The notes under the pieces are model-generated. The model was not told the DNA's origin. It saw nothing but the letters and a program-made list of their open reading frames with translations, and searched no databases. A stretch of DNA of 30,488 nucleotides from Hysterium pulicare CBS 123377. Lineage: Eukaryota; Ascomycota; Dothideomycetes; Hysteriales; Hysteriaceae. This document shows, in pieces, positions 1 to 8,886 of this stretch (its first letter is position 1; each line of letters begins with the position of its first letter). The stretch covers positions 1 through 30,488 of the forward strand of contig AJFK01000680.1 of NCBI GenBank assembly GCA_000467715.1. The letters run 5' to 3'. The position numbers and the translations under genes are program-made.

Positions 1-240
1 ATATAGTTAAGCTTAATTAAACTTTTTTTTAAAAGTTTATAGTTTTTATAGTATAAAAAAATAATTTAATAAGTATTATTAAAGAGTAAATTTTAAAATA
101 TTTAAAAAAACTAGTTTTGCTTACTTAATTTATTAAAGCAAAAGTTTTTGTTTTATTTTAGTTTACTATTAAAGTTTTTTTAGTTTTCTATTCTATTCTA
201 ATAAGTAGATTTTACTAGTATGTTTTATTTTGCTCTAGCA
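1..240. repeat. AT-rich, probably repeat-degraded edge
   Basis: The first 240 bases are almost entirely A and T, with long runs of T and A and many TTAAAG/AGTTTT words. Composition switches abruptly to normal at about 240. No coding frame survives in it. In filamentous ascomycetes such tracts are usually transposons mutated C-to-T by repeat-induced point mutation. That origin is inferred, because the tract runs off the window and no transposon protein or terminal repeat is visible. Confidence 0.55.
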
Positions 241-277
241 CACCTTTTCCTAGGAGTAGTATCTGCCGATATCGCAG

Positions 278-760
278 TCACATACATATATGCCCATTTC
301 TAGTTATTTCGTTCATTTCACCTCCTTCAAACGTATTTGAACATCCATTCGAGCCCCCGTTTGAACCCGTCACCTCCACATCTTCCCCTAGAAGTTGTCT
401 ACGTTCATCCTCCACAAGGTCTCTAATATAGCCACCGACGGACTTGGTTTTTTCCGGTATCTGCATTTCCTCGCCATCTTTCCGGCGTAGCCTATGCAGG
501 AATTTATCGATGGCAACTAATTTGCGCACCCCACCGGCCTCAATTGACCCATCTATGCTGGAGTTGATTGCTTGTAGATACCAAACATGCACTTGAAGAA
601 GACTTTGGTAAAGCTCAACCACGCGTGAGCGGTGATTAGATTTAAAGCTCTCATTGATGGTTGACATCATTGAATGATGTAACGGTGTTTCTTCGATTTC
701 GCGTTCAATTCTCGTTGGTGTTAGTTCTTGAGTCATGATTCTTTGGTACGCTATCGTCAC
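278..760 (-). CDS. Hypothetical 160-residue protein
   Basis: Single open frame of 160 codons, with ATG at 760 and a second in-frame Met at residue 9. I do not recognise the protein. Residues about 30-115 look helical and charged (for example RVVELYQSLLQVHVWYLQA, then KFLHRLRRKDGEE), and the end is rich in Gly, Ser and Asn. It lacks a signal peptide or membrane helix. The stop lies only about 40 bases from the AT-rich edge, so it could be a fragment of a mobile-element gene or of a longer spliced gene whose remainder has decayed. Composition is normal compared with the edge. It may also be a chance frame. Confidence 0.35.
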   Translation of the reverse strand: MTIAYQRIMTQELTPTRIEREIEETPLHHSMMSTINESFKSNHRSRVVELYQSLLQVHVWYLQAINSSIDGSIEAGGVRKLVAIDKFLHRLRRKDGEEMQIPEKTKSVGGYIRDLVEDERRQLLGEDVEVTGSNGGSNGCSNTFEGGEMNEITRNGHICM

Positions 761-1036
761 TGTCAGACATGCACCTGCTTCGTTTGGCCGGTGCGATAGA
801 ATCTTATGTTGAAAGAGTTATGAGCAATTGCTTAGTTTATCTACCTAGGTGGGTGGAGTCTACTTAGATACTTGAACACCTCCAGATTAGTTAGCTACCA
901 GCCACCTGCTGGGTAACTTCCAACATCTCAACCGGAATTGCTGTGTATCCTGGAGCTTAGGCAGGACATATACTAGTGATACGCTGTAATATCTGTTAGT
1001 TTCTTACTTGAAAGTGCACAATTTCGGGCTTCCTCA
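761..1036. other. Intergenic, nothing recognised
   Basis: No supported gene or repeat between the hypothetical ORF and the tRNA-like fragment. Confidence 0.5.
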
Positions 1037-1060
1037 CCTCTACCGCTGAGCCAAGCGGGC
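1037..1060 (-). other. tRNA-like 5' fragment with A-box
   Basis: Read on the minus strand, this stretch begins GCCCGCTTGGCTCAGCGGTA and continues GAGG. It matches the acceptor-strand plus D-arm pattern of a eukaryotic tRNA gene and contains an RNA polymerase III A-box (TGGCTCAGCGG). A TATATATAAGG element lies about 30-40 bases upstream on the same strand. There is no anticodon arm and no B-box (GGTTCRANNCC) downstream, so it is not a functional tRNA. It could be a tRNA relic, the head of a tRNA-derived short interspersed element, or coincidence. Confidence 0.3.
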
Positions 1061-2303
1061 TTTCATGGAGGACAGTCGTTGTTTAAACCTTATATATAGG
1101 TACAATGCGCTGTTGTGCGGGGTATTTTGTGTGTGGGAGCAAGCGGTGTGCGATTGGGCTCGGTTGAAGATTGAGCGAGCTTCTCCTAACGGGGAAGGTA
1201 TTCTCGAAGCTGTCTTTGGATTTTGCTCCCTGCATAAACCTCTTTCCTTGACATGAGACTCGGATGCAAAGAACCGCATTGGTACCCCAAGCACGATCTC
1301 GACTTTGAGCGAGCACATGTTATCTTCTTGGCGCCTAAGTAATATATATGCGTCTATATTATTATGTGCACAGCGCACTATTTTAGACACTTATGACACT
1401 CTAGTTCTATTTCTTAAAAGACGAACCAGGCCACAATAGATGTGGCAACTTGCTAATCTTTAGGCTGCGCATCGCTATCGTGACGACTTTTCTTGCCGTG
1501 CGCGTTCGTCGTTTGACCATTGTAACGTGACTCTAGAGCCCTATCTAGCTCTTAGAGGACATTGAAAATATCAATTATACAGCCTTCTGTTCGTTATACG
1601 TGGGAAAAGGAAAGTAAGACTCTAACTAATATTCACATCTATAGCAGACCTTCACAACTTCAGGAGTAAAAACAAACTTCTCGAGCAATTTTGAGAATAA
1701 TGTTGAGGTAATCTGGTATCACAAACTAATCGCCCCATCAATCCAGCCATCCATCTTCTTCACAAGATTCTCTGACTGAATTCAGCTATCTAGCCATCCC
1801 CATTTCCACTAACCAACATATACTCCGCGCACATGCTCTTCAACATCTGACAATTTTTAAAACCCGGCTTCCACTCTCTAGTAGACAAGCCAAGTTAACA
1901 ACGAAAGTATGGAAGACACATTCGAATCCAGAATAAAAAGCGGCCGGAAGAGCCGTAGTCGCCTCAAACGCCATGTTATGTCGAAGTGAGCGTGTTGGTA
2001 CCAAACACCAAAGAAAGAGGGCCCGACAAGGACCCAAACCACCCGGAGTGCAGTAGAACGCCACGCGCCGAGCGGAAAGTTGTAAGATGCTGGACGAGAA
2101 CGCTCGAACAAAAAGGAGAGAGGAAAAGATGTGGGAAATTAAAGGCAAAGGCGAAGTTGCCCGAAGACGCTGGGGCGAGATAATGCATCGGCGAGATCCG
2201 TCTAGGAGAATGTAAAGAAGACACAATCATCTACCAACACTCATCCATCGTAACTCCCTTATCATAACAATAAGTAGACACGTGCAGATCGATGCTTACC
2301 TTA
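1061..2303. other. Intergenic, no supported gene
   Basis: Several overlapping short frames on both strands (for example 1040-1390 and 1840-2226, minus) show no recognisable domain. Positions 1330-1390 carry a short AT-rich stretch with TATATA words. The right part should include the 3' untranslated region of the minus-strand Kar9 gene. Confidence 0.5.
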
Positions 2304-5300
2304 CTAACCCCTCCAGCGCGCCTTCTCGTCTCCATTCGACGAGTTACCCAGACTAGATTTCCTCCCACCAACCCGGCTCTCACGACCTCCAGTAATGTTG
2401 TTTGTACTAGTCGTACGCGTTCTAGGCTGAGGTAGAAGGCTGACTCTACGACTATTCATTGCGCTAGCTGGCCTGCCTTGTTTGCGATTGGCGGTGGGAC
2501 TCTCTTCGATATTATCTGGTTCGCCCTCCTCCGTCAACATTGGCGTAAGACGATGGCCCGAAGATGGAGCCCCGCCCGAGAAGTGCGAGCCGGAGCCTGG
2601 AATGCGAGTACCTGAGGCGCGACCTGGAGTTGATGGCGATTGGAGACTTGTGAGAGAGGGCCGTTTGGTACGAGAAGAGTGCGAGGACGGCGTTGTGGAT
2701 GTCGGTCGGGCAAGTTCGGATGCACTAGGAGATAAAGTCGAAGACCCCCGACTCAATGGACTACGGACGGGAATGGCGGAGTGAGACGATACAGATCGTA
2801 GTGTACGAACCGGAGTTGAAGGATCCTTTCTATAATCCGAGGGTGTGGTGACTGAAAGTGGTTTGAAGTTATGTCCGACAACAGTATCTCTCATGCTCAC
2901 TGAAGAATTCCAACGGGGCTTGTTAGTGGCATTTGAGCTATCTGACGCAGGAGTCGAAGAACGGATGGAGCGCGTTGGAGTGTTCGAGCCATGCCGGGGT
3001 GGTGAAACAGATGAGGGTAGAGACTCAAGTCTAGAAGACAAAGACCTACGAGACGTGTGACTGGGAGGACCAACAGCAGTTGGTAAGCTCGAGAACCTCT
3101 TCTTGTTAGGAACCGATGTTTTTGTACTGGCAAAACTACCTTGGCGAGACTGTCTTCCCGGTGTCGAAGTGCTGCTTTTACGGCTCACCAGCACGACCGA
3201 AGAGGCTGGAGAACTTCCTGGGGTGTTGACAGCGCTTCCAGATAGTTCGGTCCGGGATGAAAGCACAGTCGATACTGAGTCACGTAGCTTCCTACTCGAA
3301 TCGAGTTCTTCAAGAATGGCATCCATCTCTTTGATATCCTTTTCAAGTTCCCTCACTTTTGACCGGACATCTTGCTGGATTCTCAAAATCTCCCCATTAA
3401 CCGTAGATCGATTCCTCATCTCGATATCAATCAATTCCAGAACTCTCCTCATTGACGGTGGGTAATGTTCTCTCTTGTCCTTGTATGTGGAGATTCTCGC
3501 ACCAAGTTTTTCTTCGTCAGGATCGTCAATCGCCTGTCGTAACTTCTGAATGCTTTTTGTGAGGGAAGTCCACATGGCAAGCGCCTTGCTTCCAGCCTGC
3601 CTGAAACTATGCACCCATTTGTCTTCACCCAGTTCCTCTCTAAGTGCATCTGCATCGGCTTCGAGCTTTTTCTCAAGTTTCTCTAGCTGCTCTTTCCGCC
3701 GTGTCAATTCATCGCAGGCTGTTGGGAATACCTTGGACGCCCGGTTCTGGAAGGATTGCAGTCTCATGGGGAGAAAATCCAATGAAGCTCGGAGTGGTTG
3801 CATTCGGGCGAAGAGGGCGAGAAGCTTCGAATTCTCCTTCTCGATCTGGGGAATAGGTGATATTGGTGATGTGACCGCGAATGGTGGTGGGAGGCTGAAT
3901 CTATTGTTCTTTGCCTGCTGCGCTATATGAGCCTGTTGTCGAGGCGTATCTTCCACAATCGTCTCCAACTCAGCAATGTCAAACTTCTCGGCGGACTCAT
4001 TGACGGATTCAGTAATCGCTCTATGTCGACGTTCTTCCATTTCAAAGACGAGACGGCTCAGATTTTCGACCTCAAGACCAATTTCACCCAAGACGATATT
4101 CCATAACTCCTCCCATTCCATGGCGATTTCGACTTGGTTCTTTATTCCTTTCAGAGTTTGTTTGATCTTGCCCCAACTTCTCAGAACCTCATCCATCTGC
4201 CCAACGAGACGTTGAAGGTCATTGGGAGGTAGGGTAGCAATGTCCGTCCTTGATTGTAAATCCTCAATGGCTGTGATATAGACTGTCACCAAGCTCTCGA
4301 ATCTCCCAACTGCAGTATCAACCTCCGCAAGTCCTTCTCTTCCAGCGGCAGCTGCCCATTCAACGTCATCTTCCGCATCAAGTCCATTGAGGACTTCGGC
4401 AGCTTTCTTCATCCATAGCTTGATCTGTCTGGCTGCATCATGTAACGCCCGCCCTGCGGCCGTCGATGTCGGGATTGCTGAAATGCTCGAGGATAGAGAT
4501 GCAGCAGGCGGTAAAGATATCGACGTTAATTGTTGTATTTGGTTCGTGAAGGATACGCGGGATAGGGTGTAGATCGATGTTGCTCTTGAGAAATGTCGGC
4601 GCGCAAAGTATTCTGCCACATCAATATTTCCTTCGCCGTCCGATGCGTCGAGTACGGAGGTCTCTTGGGCAGGAGGCGTGTCTTTCGGAGGTGGAGTAGG
4701 TGCGCGCGATAGTTCGACTTCAGAACTATTTCCTGTCTCGGTCGGGGGTTGAGAGAGACTCTTTGTCTTTGTGATGTCAGGCAACCGATACTTCTGTGTA
4801 TCCTCACCAAGAGCATCACCCTGCTCAGAGTCTGAAGGCAACACCCTATCACTTGTACTGATAAACGAAGAACGATCGCTTTCGAAGCCCGGTGGTGGGG
4901 AATTGTCCATTGCCGGTAGGCCTTCCCCAGTCAATTGCGGAGCGAGGGGTGGATGCTGCCCGCTCCAGGCCGTCCCTCGACGCTGGATCCTTAAAGAGTA
5001 ACTTTTATGCAGACTGTCCAATTCTCGAATCTGGCTCTCAGGTATTCTTCCAATTTTGTCCTGGCCAAGTGTAGGTGACGACACTACCCTACTCTTGTCC
5101 AGAAATTTCATGCGGGCCAGAAGCCCCGGCGAGACGTTTCTGACGACGCGACGGTCTCCGTCCAGCGATCGATCGGGCGATTTATTTGAGGAGTCTGTCA
5201 ATGGCGTGGGTGTCGTTGAAGACGATCCGATCTGTGGATGAGGTCGGACAGTTGTTCGGTCGCTGGGGCTGGCATCGGCGAACGGGGGCGCAGCAGTCGT

Positions 5301-5357
5301 AGAAGAGGGAGTTGTCAAGGTGTTGACTGACTGGGTCGCTGGACTGGCAACCGTCAT
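2304..5357 (-). CDS. KAR9: Kar9-family spindle-orientation adaptor
   Basis: Uninterrupted 1017-codon gene. The product matches the Kar9 family of filamentous fungi, recognised from the NVSPGLLARMKFLD block (residues 74-87), the SIYTLSRVSFTNQ block (261-273), the EWEELWNIVLGEIGLEVENL helix (414-433) and LLALFARMQPLRASLDFLP (512-530). Residues about 240-700 form the helical Kar9 region with a charged coiled coil (550-690). The N-terminal 240 residues and residues 700-1017 are Ser/Thr/Pro/Arg-rich and probably disordered. Yeast Kar9 links the EB1 protein Bim1 at microtubule plus ends to type V myosin to orient the spindle. Bim1/EB1-binding S/T-x-I-P motifs are visible at 860-863 (SAIP) and 917-920 (TRIP), both in the basic tail as expected. 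Another SAIP at 293-296 lies inside the folded region and may be fortuitous. The ATG at 5357 is the first in frame. It is in tandem with the unknown gene to the right, 850 bp apart. Confidence 0.9.
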   Translation of the reverse strand: MTVASPATQSVNTLTTPSSTTAAPPFADASPSDRTTVRPHPQIGSSSTTPTPLTDSSNKSPDRSLDGDRRVVRNVSPGLLARMKFLDKSRVVSSPTLGQDKIGRIPESQIRELDSLHKSYSLRIQRRGTAWSGQHPPLAPQLTGEGLPAMDNSPPPGFESDRSSFISTSDRVLPSDSEQGDALGEDTQKYRLPDITKTKSLSQPPTETGNSSEVELSRAPTPPPKDTPPAQETSVLDASDGEGNIDVAEYFARRHFSRATSIYTLSRVSFTNQIQQLTSISLPPAASLSSSISAIPTSTAAGRALHDAARQIKLWMKKAAEVLNGLDAEDDVEWAAAAGREGLAEVDTAVGRFESLVTVYITAIEDLQSRTDIATLPPNDLQRLVGQMDEVLRSWGKIKQTLKGIKNQVEIAMEWEELWNIVLGEIGLEVENLSRLVFEMEERRHRAITESVNESAEKFDIAELETIVEDTPRQQAHIAQQAKNNRFSLPPPFAVTSPISPIPQIEKENSKLLALFARMQPLRASLDFLPMRLQSFQNRASKVFPTACDELTRRKEQLEKLEKKLEADADALREELGEDKWVHSFRQAGSKALAMWTSLTKSIQKLRQAIDDPDEEKLGARISTYKDKREHYPPSMRRVLELIDIEMRNRSTVNGEILRIQQDVRSKVRELEKDIKEMDAILEELDSSRKLRDSVSTVLSSRTELSGSAVNTPGSSPASSVVLVSRKSSTSTPGRQSRQGSFASTKTSVPNKKRFSSLPTAVGPPSHTSRRSLSSRLESLPSSVSPPRHGSNTPTRSIRSSTPASDSSNATNKPRWNSSVSMRDTVVGHNFKPLSVTTPSDYRKDPSTPVRTLRSVSSHSAIPVRSPLSRGSSTLSPSASELARPTSTTPSSHSSRTKRPSLTSLQSPSTPGRASGTRIPGSGSHFSGGAPSSGHRLTPMLTEEGEPDNIEESPTANRKQGRPASAMNSRRVSLLPQPRTRTTSTNNITGGRESRVGGRKSSLGNSSNGDEKARWRG

Positions 5358-6207
5358 GAGGGCTCGAAAGCTCTCCTATAAAAAGAAGTATGCTCAACAG
5401 TATGGGCTTTCGCGGGTGAATGCAAAGGTGAATGCGAGATGCAACTCCAGGAAATTTCCAGGGTCAACTCAGGCAGCCGACATTAGTGACGCGACAGGGG
5501 TTCGCGTTTTGAGGCGGGGGACACAACAATGCGGATAGCGCGATAATCGACGTCGGTAGGAGTCTTTCGTTTCAATCCTCTCTGGGCACAGAATAGGGCA
5601 TGTGAGAATTCTTCTGGTGGGACAGAAACAAGGGCTTCCGCGACGTTTCTCGAAGATGTATCAGAATGAGGCCAACAGCACAGACCTCGCTGGCCGAAAC
5701 ATGGCAAAGGCCCAGGGGCCGCGTCTACCGGTTGGTGTCCCGTGTTGATTGGGACGGGATCGACGCGGGAACCCTTGTATATCGATCAGTTTGTTCACGG
5801 GCGTTCACTACTTTTGCTTCCAGAAATGGTCCCATATGAAAACATGACGGGACATCGTTGAAGAAACTAGGCCAAGGAGATTTTCCCTGGAGGTAATATC
5901 ACTTCAGCAACCCACAATATGGTTAGCAAGGTACTTGTCCGATCTGCAGTGAATTGTATATACGTGAATAAGTTGTACGCAATCTAGAGTCATCCTAAGA
6001 CTAAGAGCTGGGCTATGCTATGTGGGGGTATCTTTAAAGCTGGGATAGGGGACAAGGAAATGTCAAAATGTCAACACCGGCCCAATCCGTAGTTGGGCCA
6101 TGTCAAGTGTAGTCTGGGTTAAGCAAATTCGTGACAGTCCGATGCATCATGTGCAAGCAAACTCCAATCCAAAAGAGGCTTCACTCCGACACTTTCACCT
6201 ACACCTT
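5358..6207. promoter_or_regulatory. Kar9 upstream region / 3' flank of next gene
   Basis: An 850-bp spacer between two minus-strand genes. It must hold the Kar9 promoter (right of 5357) and the 3' end of the 519-residue gene (left of 6208). I see no convincing TATA element in the correct orientation and no additional gene. Confidence 0.45.
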
Positions 6208-7767
6208 CTACACAGCCCCGAAGTTTGGGTCAATCTGTAGAGTCGGAGTCTTGTTCTGCGAAGCTTGCCTCTGGTCTTTCCACTCCACAATGATTTCTTC
6301 CCTTACTGCCCGGCACCACTTCAGTAGAGCTTCGTCGAATTTCCTCCAGGCAGCGTCGTCAGTCCCATAGACAACGCCCATAACATCCAACACCAACTTA
6401 ACATCCCATCTCAGTTCTGCGGCCTTGATCCAATACCGCAAGTTGTCGGCACATCGATATGGTTTGGCGGTATCCGTGTGATATTGCTTGATTTCCTCGA
6501 ATTGACGCCGAGATTTCTTCACGAGCTCATTGTGAAGGTGAACTAAACGTAAACCATTCTGTAGACTGAGAAGAAAAGGGGTCGGGAGTTGGTCATCCTC
6601 TGTAGGTTCTGCCCATTGGGGGAGTTGCACTGGATCGGTGTCAAATGTTCGGAGAAACAACCATTCTCTTTCCCGTTCTTTGCCAGTCCAATCACCTTCG
6701 CGCCAACTCCAGCGTTCCCTTTCCTCATGCTCCAGACGTTCCTTCTCTTCCTCTGTGTCCAAAAGAGTACCAATGCCGACGACCCAAGATTTGATGCTGG
6801 CGACCTCACTCGGATAAATTCCTCCTGCGAAATTGCGTGTCGCCATGCGTTTGAGAATATCGAGAACTTGATATAGTTCAGTGCGGATCACCCGCTCGGA
6901 TTTGATAGAGTATAATCGTTGTGTATTTTCGTGCGCAGTGTAATAATTCTTCGCGGCTCGAATTGCCAATGTGACGACATCAAGGAGGTTCAATCCCTGT
7001 ATTTCGTGCCACCCTGATGCGTCTTGGTCTTCTACCGCGAACGCCGCTGTGGTAGCACCATTTGTCTCTGCACTGTTCATGTAACTCTTTTCCAGTTCGC
7101 GTAGGTGTTTCAGCGCCTCATCCATGGACTCTCGAAGCTCCCTCCGAAGTACGACCATATCCGGAGGCGGGGGAACGTATACTGGTGTGTTTTTGTATGT
7201 GCTCACGGTGGGCGGAAGCATGACGGGCTCTTGATATTCTCCCCAGCTACCCGCAGTCTCATTTTCGTCAACTGGGCTCTCGACCAGACCTTCACCCATA
7301 TGAGAGTCGTCTCCCGCAAACCCTGACACAGCGTTCTCAGACGGTGAAATGGAAAGGTAAGACAGGTCATCTGCCACGCCAGATGCAGGACGCTCAGATC
7401 CACTTGCAGATCTTGAACCATTCTTGCGCGCCTTCGCCAGTTGTGCTCCTTTGCCATCTAGTAGACCTGTTCTTGCAAAGTAGTATTGAAGGTGTGCTAT
7501 TGTACCCAAGTTCATTACACTGTCCCTGTGTTTCGCAGATTCAGAGAAGACTGTAGCTTGTGGACGTAGGTAGCCCCTCCGCCTGCCAGGAACGCCGCCA
7601 TCAGAGAGGCGGGAACTGGAGGAACGACCGGAGACAGAGGAGACCGAGGAAGCGGTCGAGACAGAGCGGTCTAACTGAGGAACTGCAGATATGGCCAGAG
7701 AGGGAGAGGTCCAGGCCGAAGGAGAGCCAGGTCGCTCGGGCGGAGAGGGAGGTGTGTCCTCAGCCAT
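6208..7767 (-). CDS. Conserved fungal protein of unknown function
   Basis: Intronless 519-residue frame. I recognise the type as a conserved filamentous-fungal protein from the block SVMNLGTIAHLQYYFARTGL (84-102), but no function is known to me. Residues 1-60 are Pro/Ser-rich and likely disordered. After the conserved block comes an acidic/Ser-rich linker (115-195), and then a mostly helical region from about 200 to 510. That region includes a highly charged coiled-coil stretch (about 337-370: EEEKERLEHEERERW) and a Trp-rich C-terminal part (LRYWIKAAELRWDVKL, then LLKWCRAVREEIIVEWKDQ). There is no signal peptide or membrane helix, so it is likely cytosolic or cytoskeletal. The start is chosen at MAEDTPPSPP, the first Met, close to the divergent acylphosphatase promoter. 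A link to its neighbour Kar9 is only a position-based guess. Confidence 0.8.
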   Translation of the reverse strand: MAEDTPPSPPERPGSPSAWTSPSLAISAVPQLDRSVSTASSVSSVSGRSSSSRLSDGGVPGRRRGYLRPQATVFSESAKHRDSVMNLGTIAHLQYYFARTGLLDGKGAQLAKARKNGSRSASGSERPASGVADDLSYLSISPSENAVSGFAGDDSHMGEGLVESPVDENETAGSWGEYQEPVMLPPTVSTYKNTPVYVPPPPDMVVLRRELRESMDEALKHLRELEKSYMNSAETNGATTAAFAVEDQDASGWHEIQGLNLLDVVTLAIRAAKNYYTAHENTQRLYSIKSERVIRTELYQVLDILKRMATRNFAGGIYPSEVASIKSWVVGIGTLLDTEEEKERLEHEERERWSWREGDWTGKEREREWLFLRTFDTDPVQLPQWAEPTEDDQLPTPFLLSLQNGLRLVHLHNELVKKSRRQFEEIKQYHTDTAKPYRCADNLRYWIKAAELRWDVKLVLDVMGVVYGTDDAAWRKFDEALLKWCRAVREEIIVEWKDQRQASQNKTPTLQIDPNFGAV

Positions 7768-8379
7768 AGTAAAGGGGGGGCTCGAGGCACAGGAGATGAA
7801 GGAGAGACCTTAGAGAGATGCGCAATTCAAACGGGATGAAGTCGATGCGAGCCCATAGATAGTTGATTGCGAGGTGTGTCATGAGTGGTGTAGAAAGCTT
7901 GGTAGGCCAGGCATAGGTGGTGGTGCCAATATCATGCAAACGAGAAAGGAGGGTTTGAGCGGTTTCGGATGGTTCCCGGACAACGCGTCAAGCCTCTCAT
8001 CAAACAACGCGACCTTGCAAGCGACTAAGTTTCTGTCGGCACGGCACGAAGACAACGAAGACATTCGCGAAGTTGGCCGGACATGTGCACATCTATGGAG
8101 TTGTCCTGCCCAACTTACAGTCGTATCGATAACTGCTTTGCGCATTCTGGCTAAGTAAATCCCTGCGCGTTCCCGTTCGCCAGGGTACTTCCGTTTTCGG
8201 ACAAGGCCATCTCGTCACCGTGGCCCCTCAAGATCGACGTCATTGTTGTGCAAGGAAGACACGCTCGAATTTGAGTTACCTTTCCACTGCATTTAAATGG
8301 TCTAATCTGAACTTTGACCTTACACCCAAACTCGACTTCAACAAAGTGAATGAAAAGGTTTCTGTCAACCACAATCAAA
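7768..8379. promoter_or_regulatory. Divergent promoter region
   Basis: A 612-bp spacer between the minus-strand unknown gene (start 7767) and the plus-strand acylphosphatase (start 8380), so it must serve both. No clear TATA box is seen. The short frames in it (7874-8158 +, 7879-8145 -) have no recognisable content. Confidence 0.5.
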
Positions 8380-8886
8380 ATGGCCGACAAGAGAGTATTT
8401 TTCACATAGTCTGTACCCGTATAATGTATTCAGCATCTAATAAGTAGTCTAGATTTCCTACAAAGTCGACGGCGATGTCCAAGGCAAGTGCAGCAAGTGT
8501 GAAGTGCAGGATGCCCAATACTAATGCTCTGCTTGCTCCTCACAGGCGTCAACTTTAGGTGGGTACTCTGAGTTGGCTTCATACTATTGGCTCTTGGATT
8601 GACATCGTCCTCAGGAGCTTTACACAGAAGCAAGCCCAAAACATTGGCGTCACTGGCTTCGTCTCCAATGCCTCTGATGGAACAGTATGCTCTTAACGTG
8701 CCCAAGCTCTACAAGCACACAAGCTAATGTGTCTTGCAGGTGACTGGAGAAGCGCAAGGCAGTGAAGCTGCGCTCAAAGAGTTCGTTGGTCACCTCAACA
8801 AGGGCCCATCAGCAGCAAGCGTCAACGGAGTAGAGCAATCAGATATTAGTACGAAGCAGGGCGAAAGTAGTTTCTCCGTGAAATAA
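8380..8886 (+). CDS. ACYP: Acylphosphatase (five exons)
   Basis: Small cytosolic enzyme that hydrolyses the carboxyl-phosphate bond of acyl phosphates (EC 3.6.1.7). Exons: 8380-8394, 8453-8483, 8546-8558, 8615-8684, 8740-8886, joined to 91 residues, the usual family length. The phosphate loop is VDGDVQGVNFR (residues 10-20) with catalytic Arg20. The second signature is GFVSNASDGTVTGEAQG (34-50) with catalytic Asn38. Introns are 58, 62, 56 and 55 bp. Introns 1, 2 and 4 carry clear branch sites (CTAAT). Intron 2 begins GCAAGT and ends CACAG, a GC-AG intron. Using any nearby GT instead breaks the phosphate loop. Exon 3 is only 13 nt, and the Arg20 codon is split over intron 3. The splice model rests on the family motifs and unbroken phases, not on transcripts. 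It is divergently placed from the unknown gene at 6208-7767. Confidence 0.92.

Noticed and set aside
2482-5241. Many frames antisense to Kar9 (for example 3103-3465 and 3550-3930, plus)
   Set aside because: Shadows of a long intronless gene; low-complexity Ser/Leu content.
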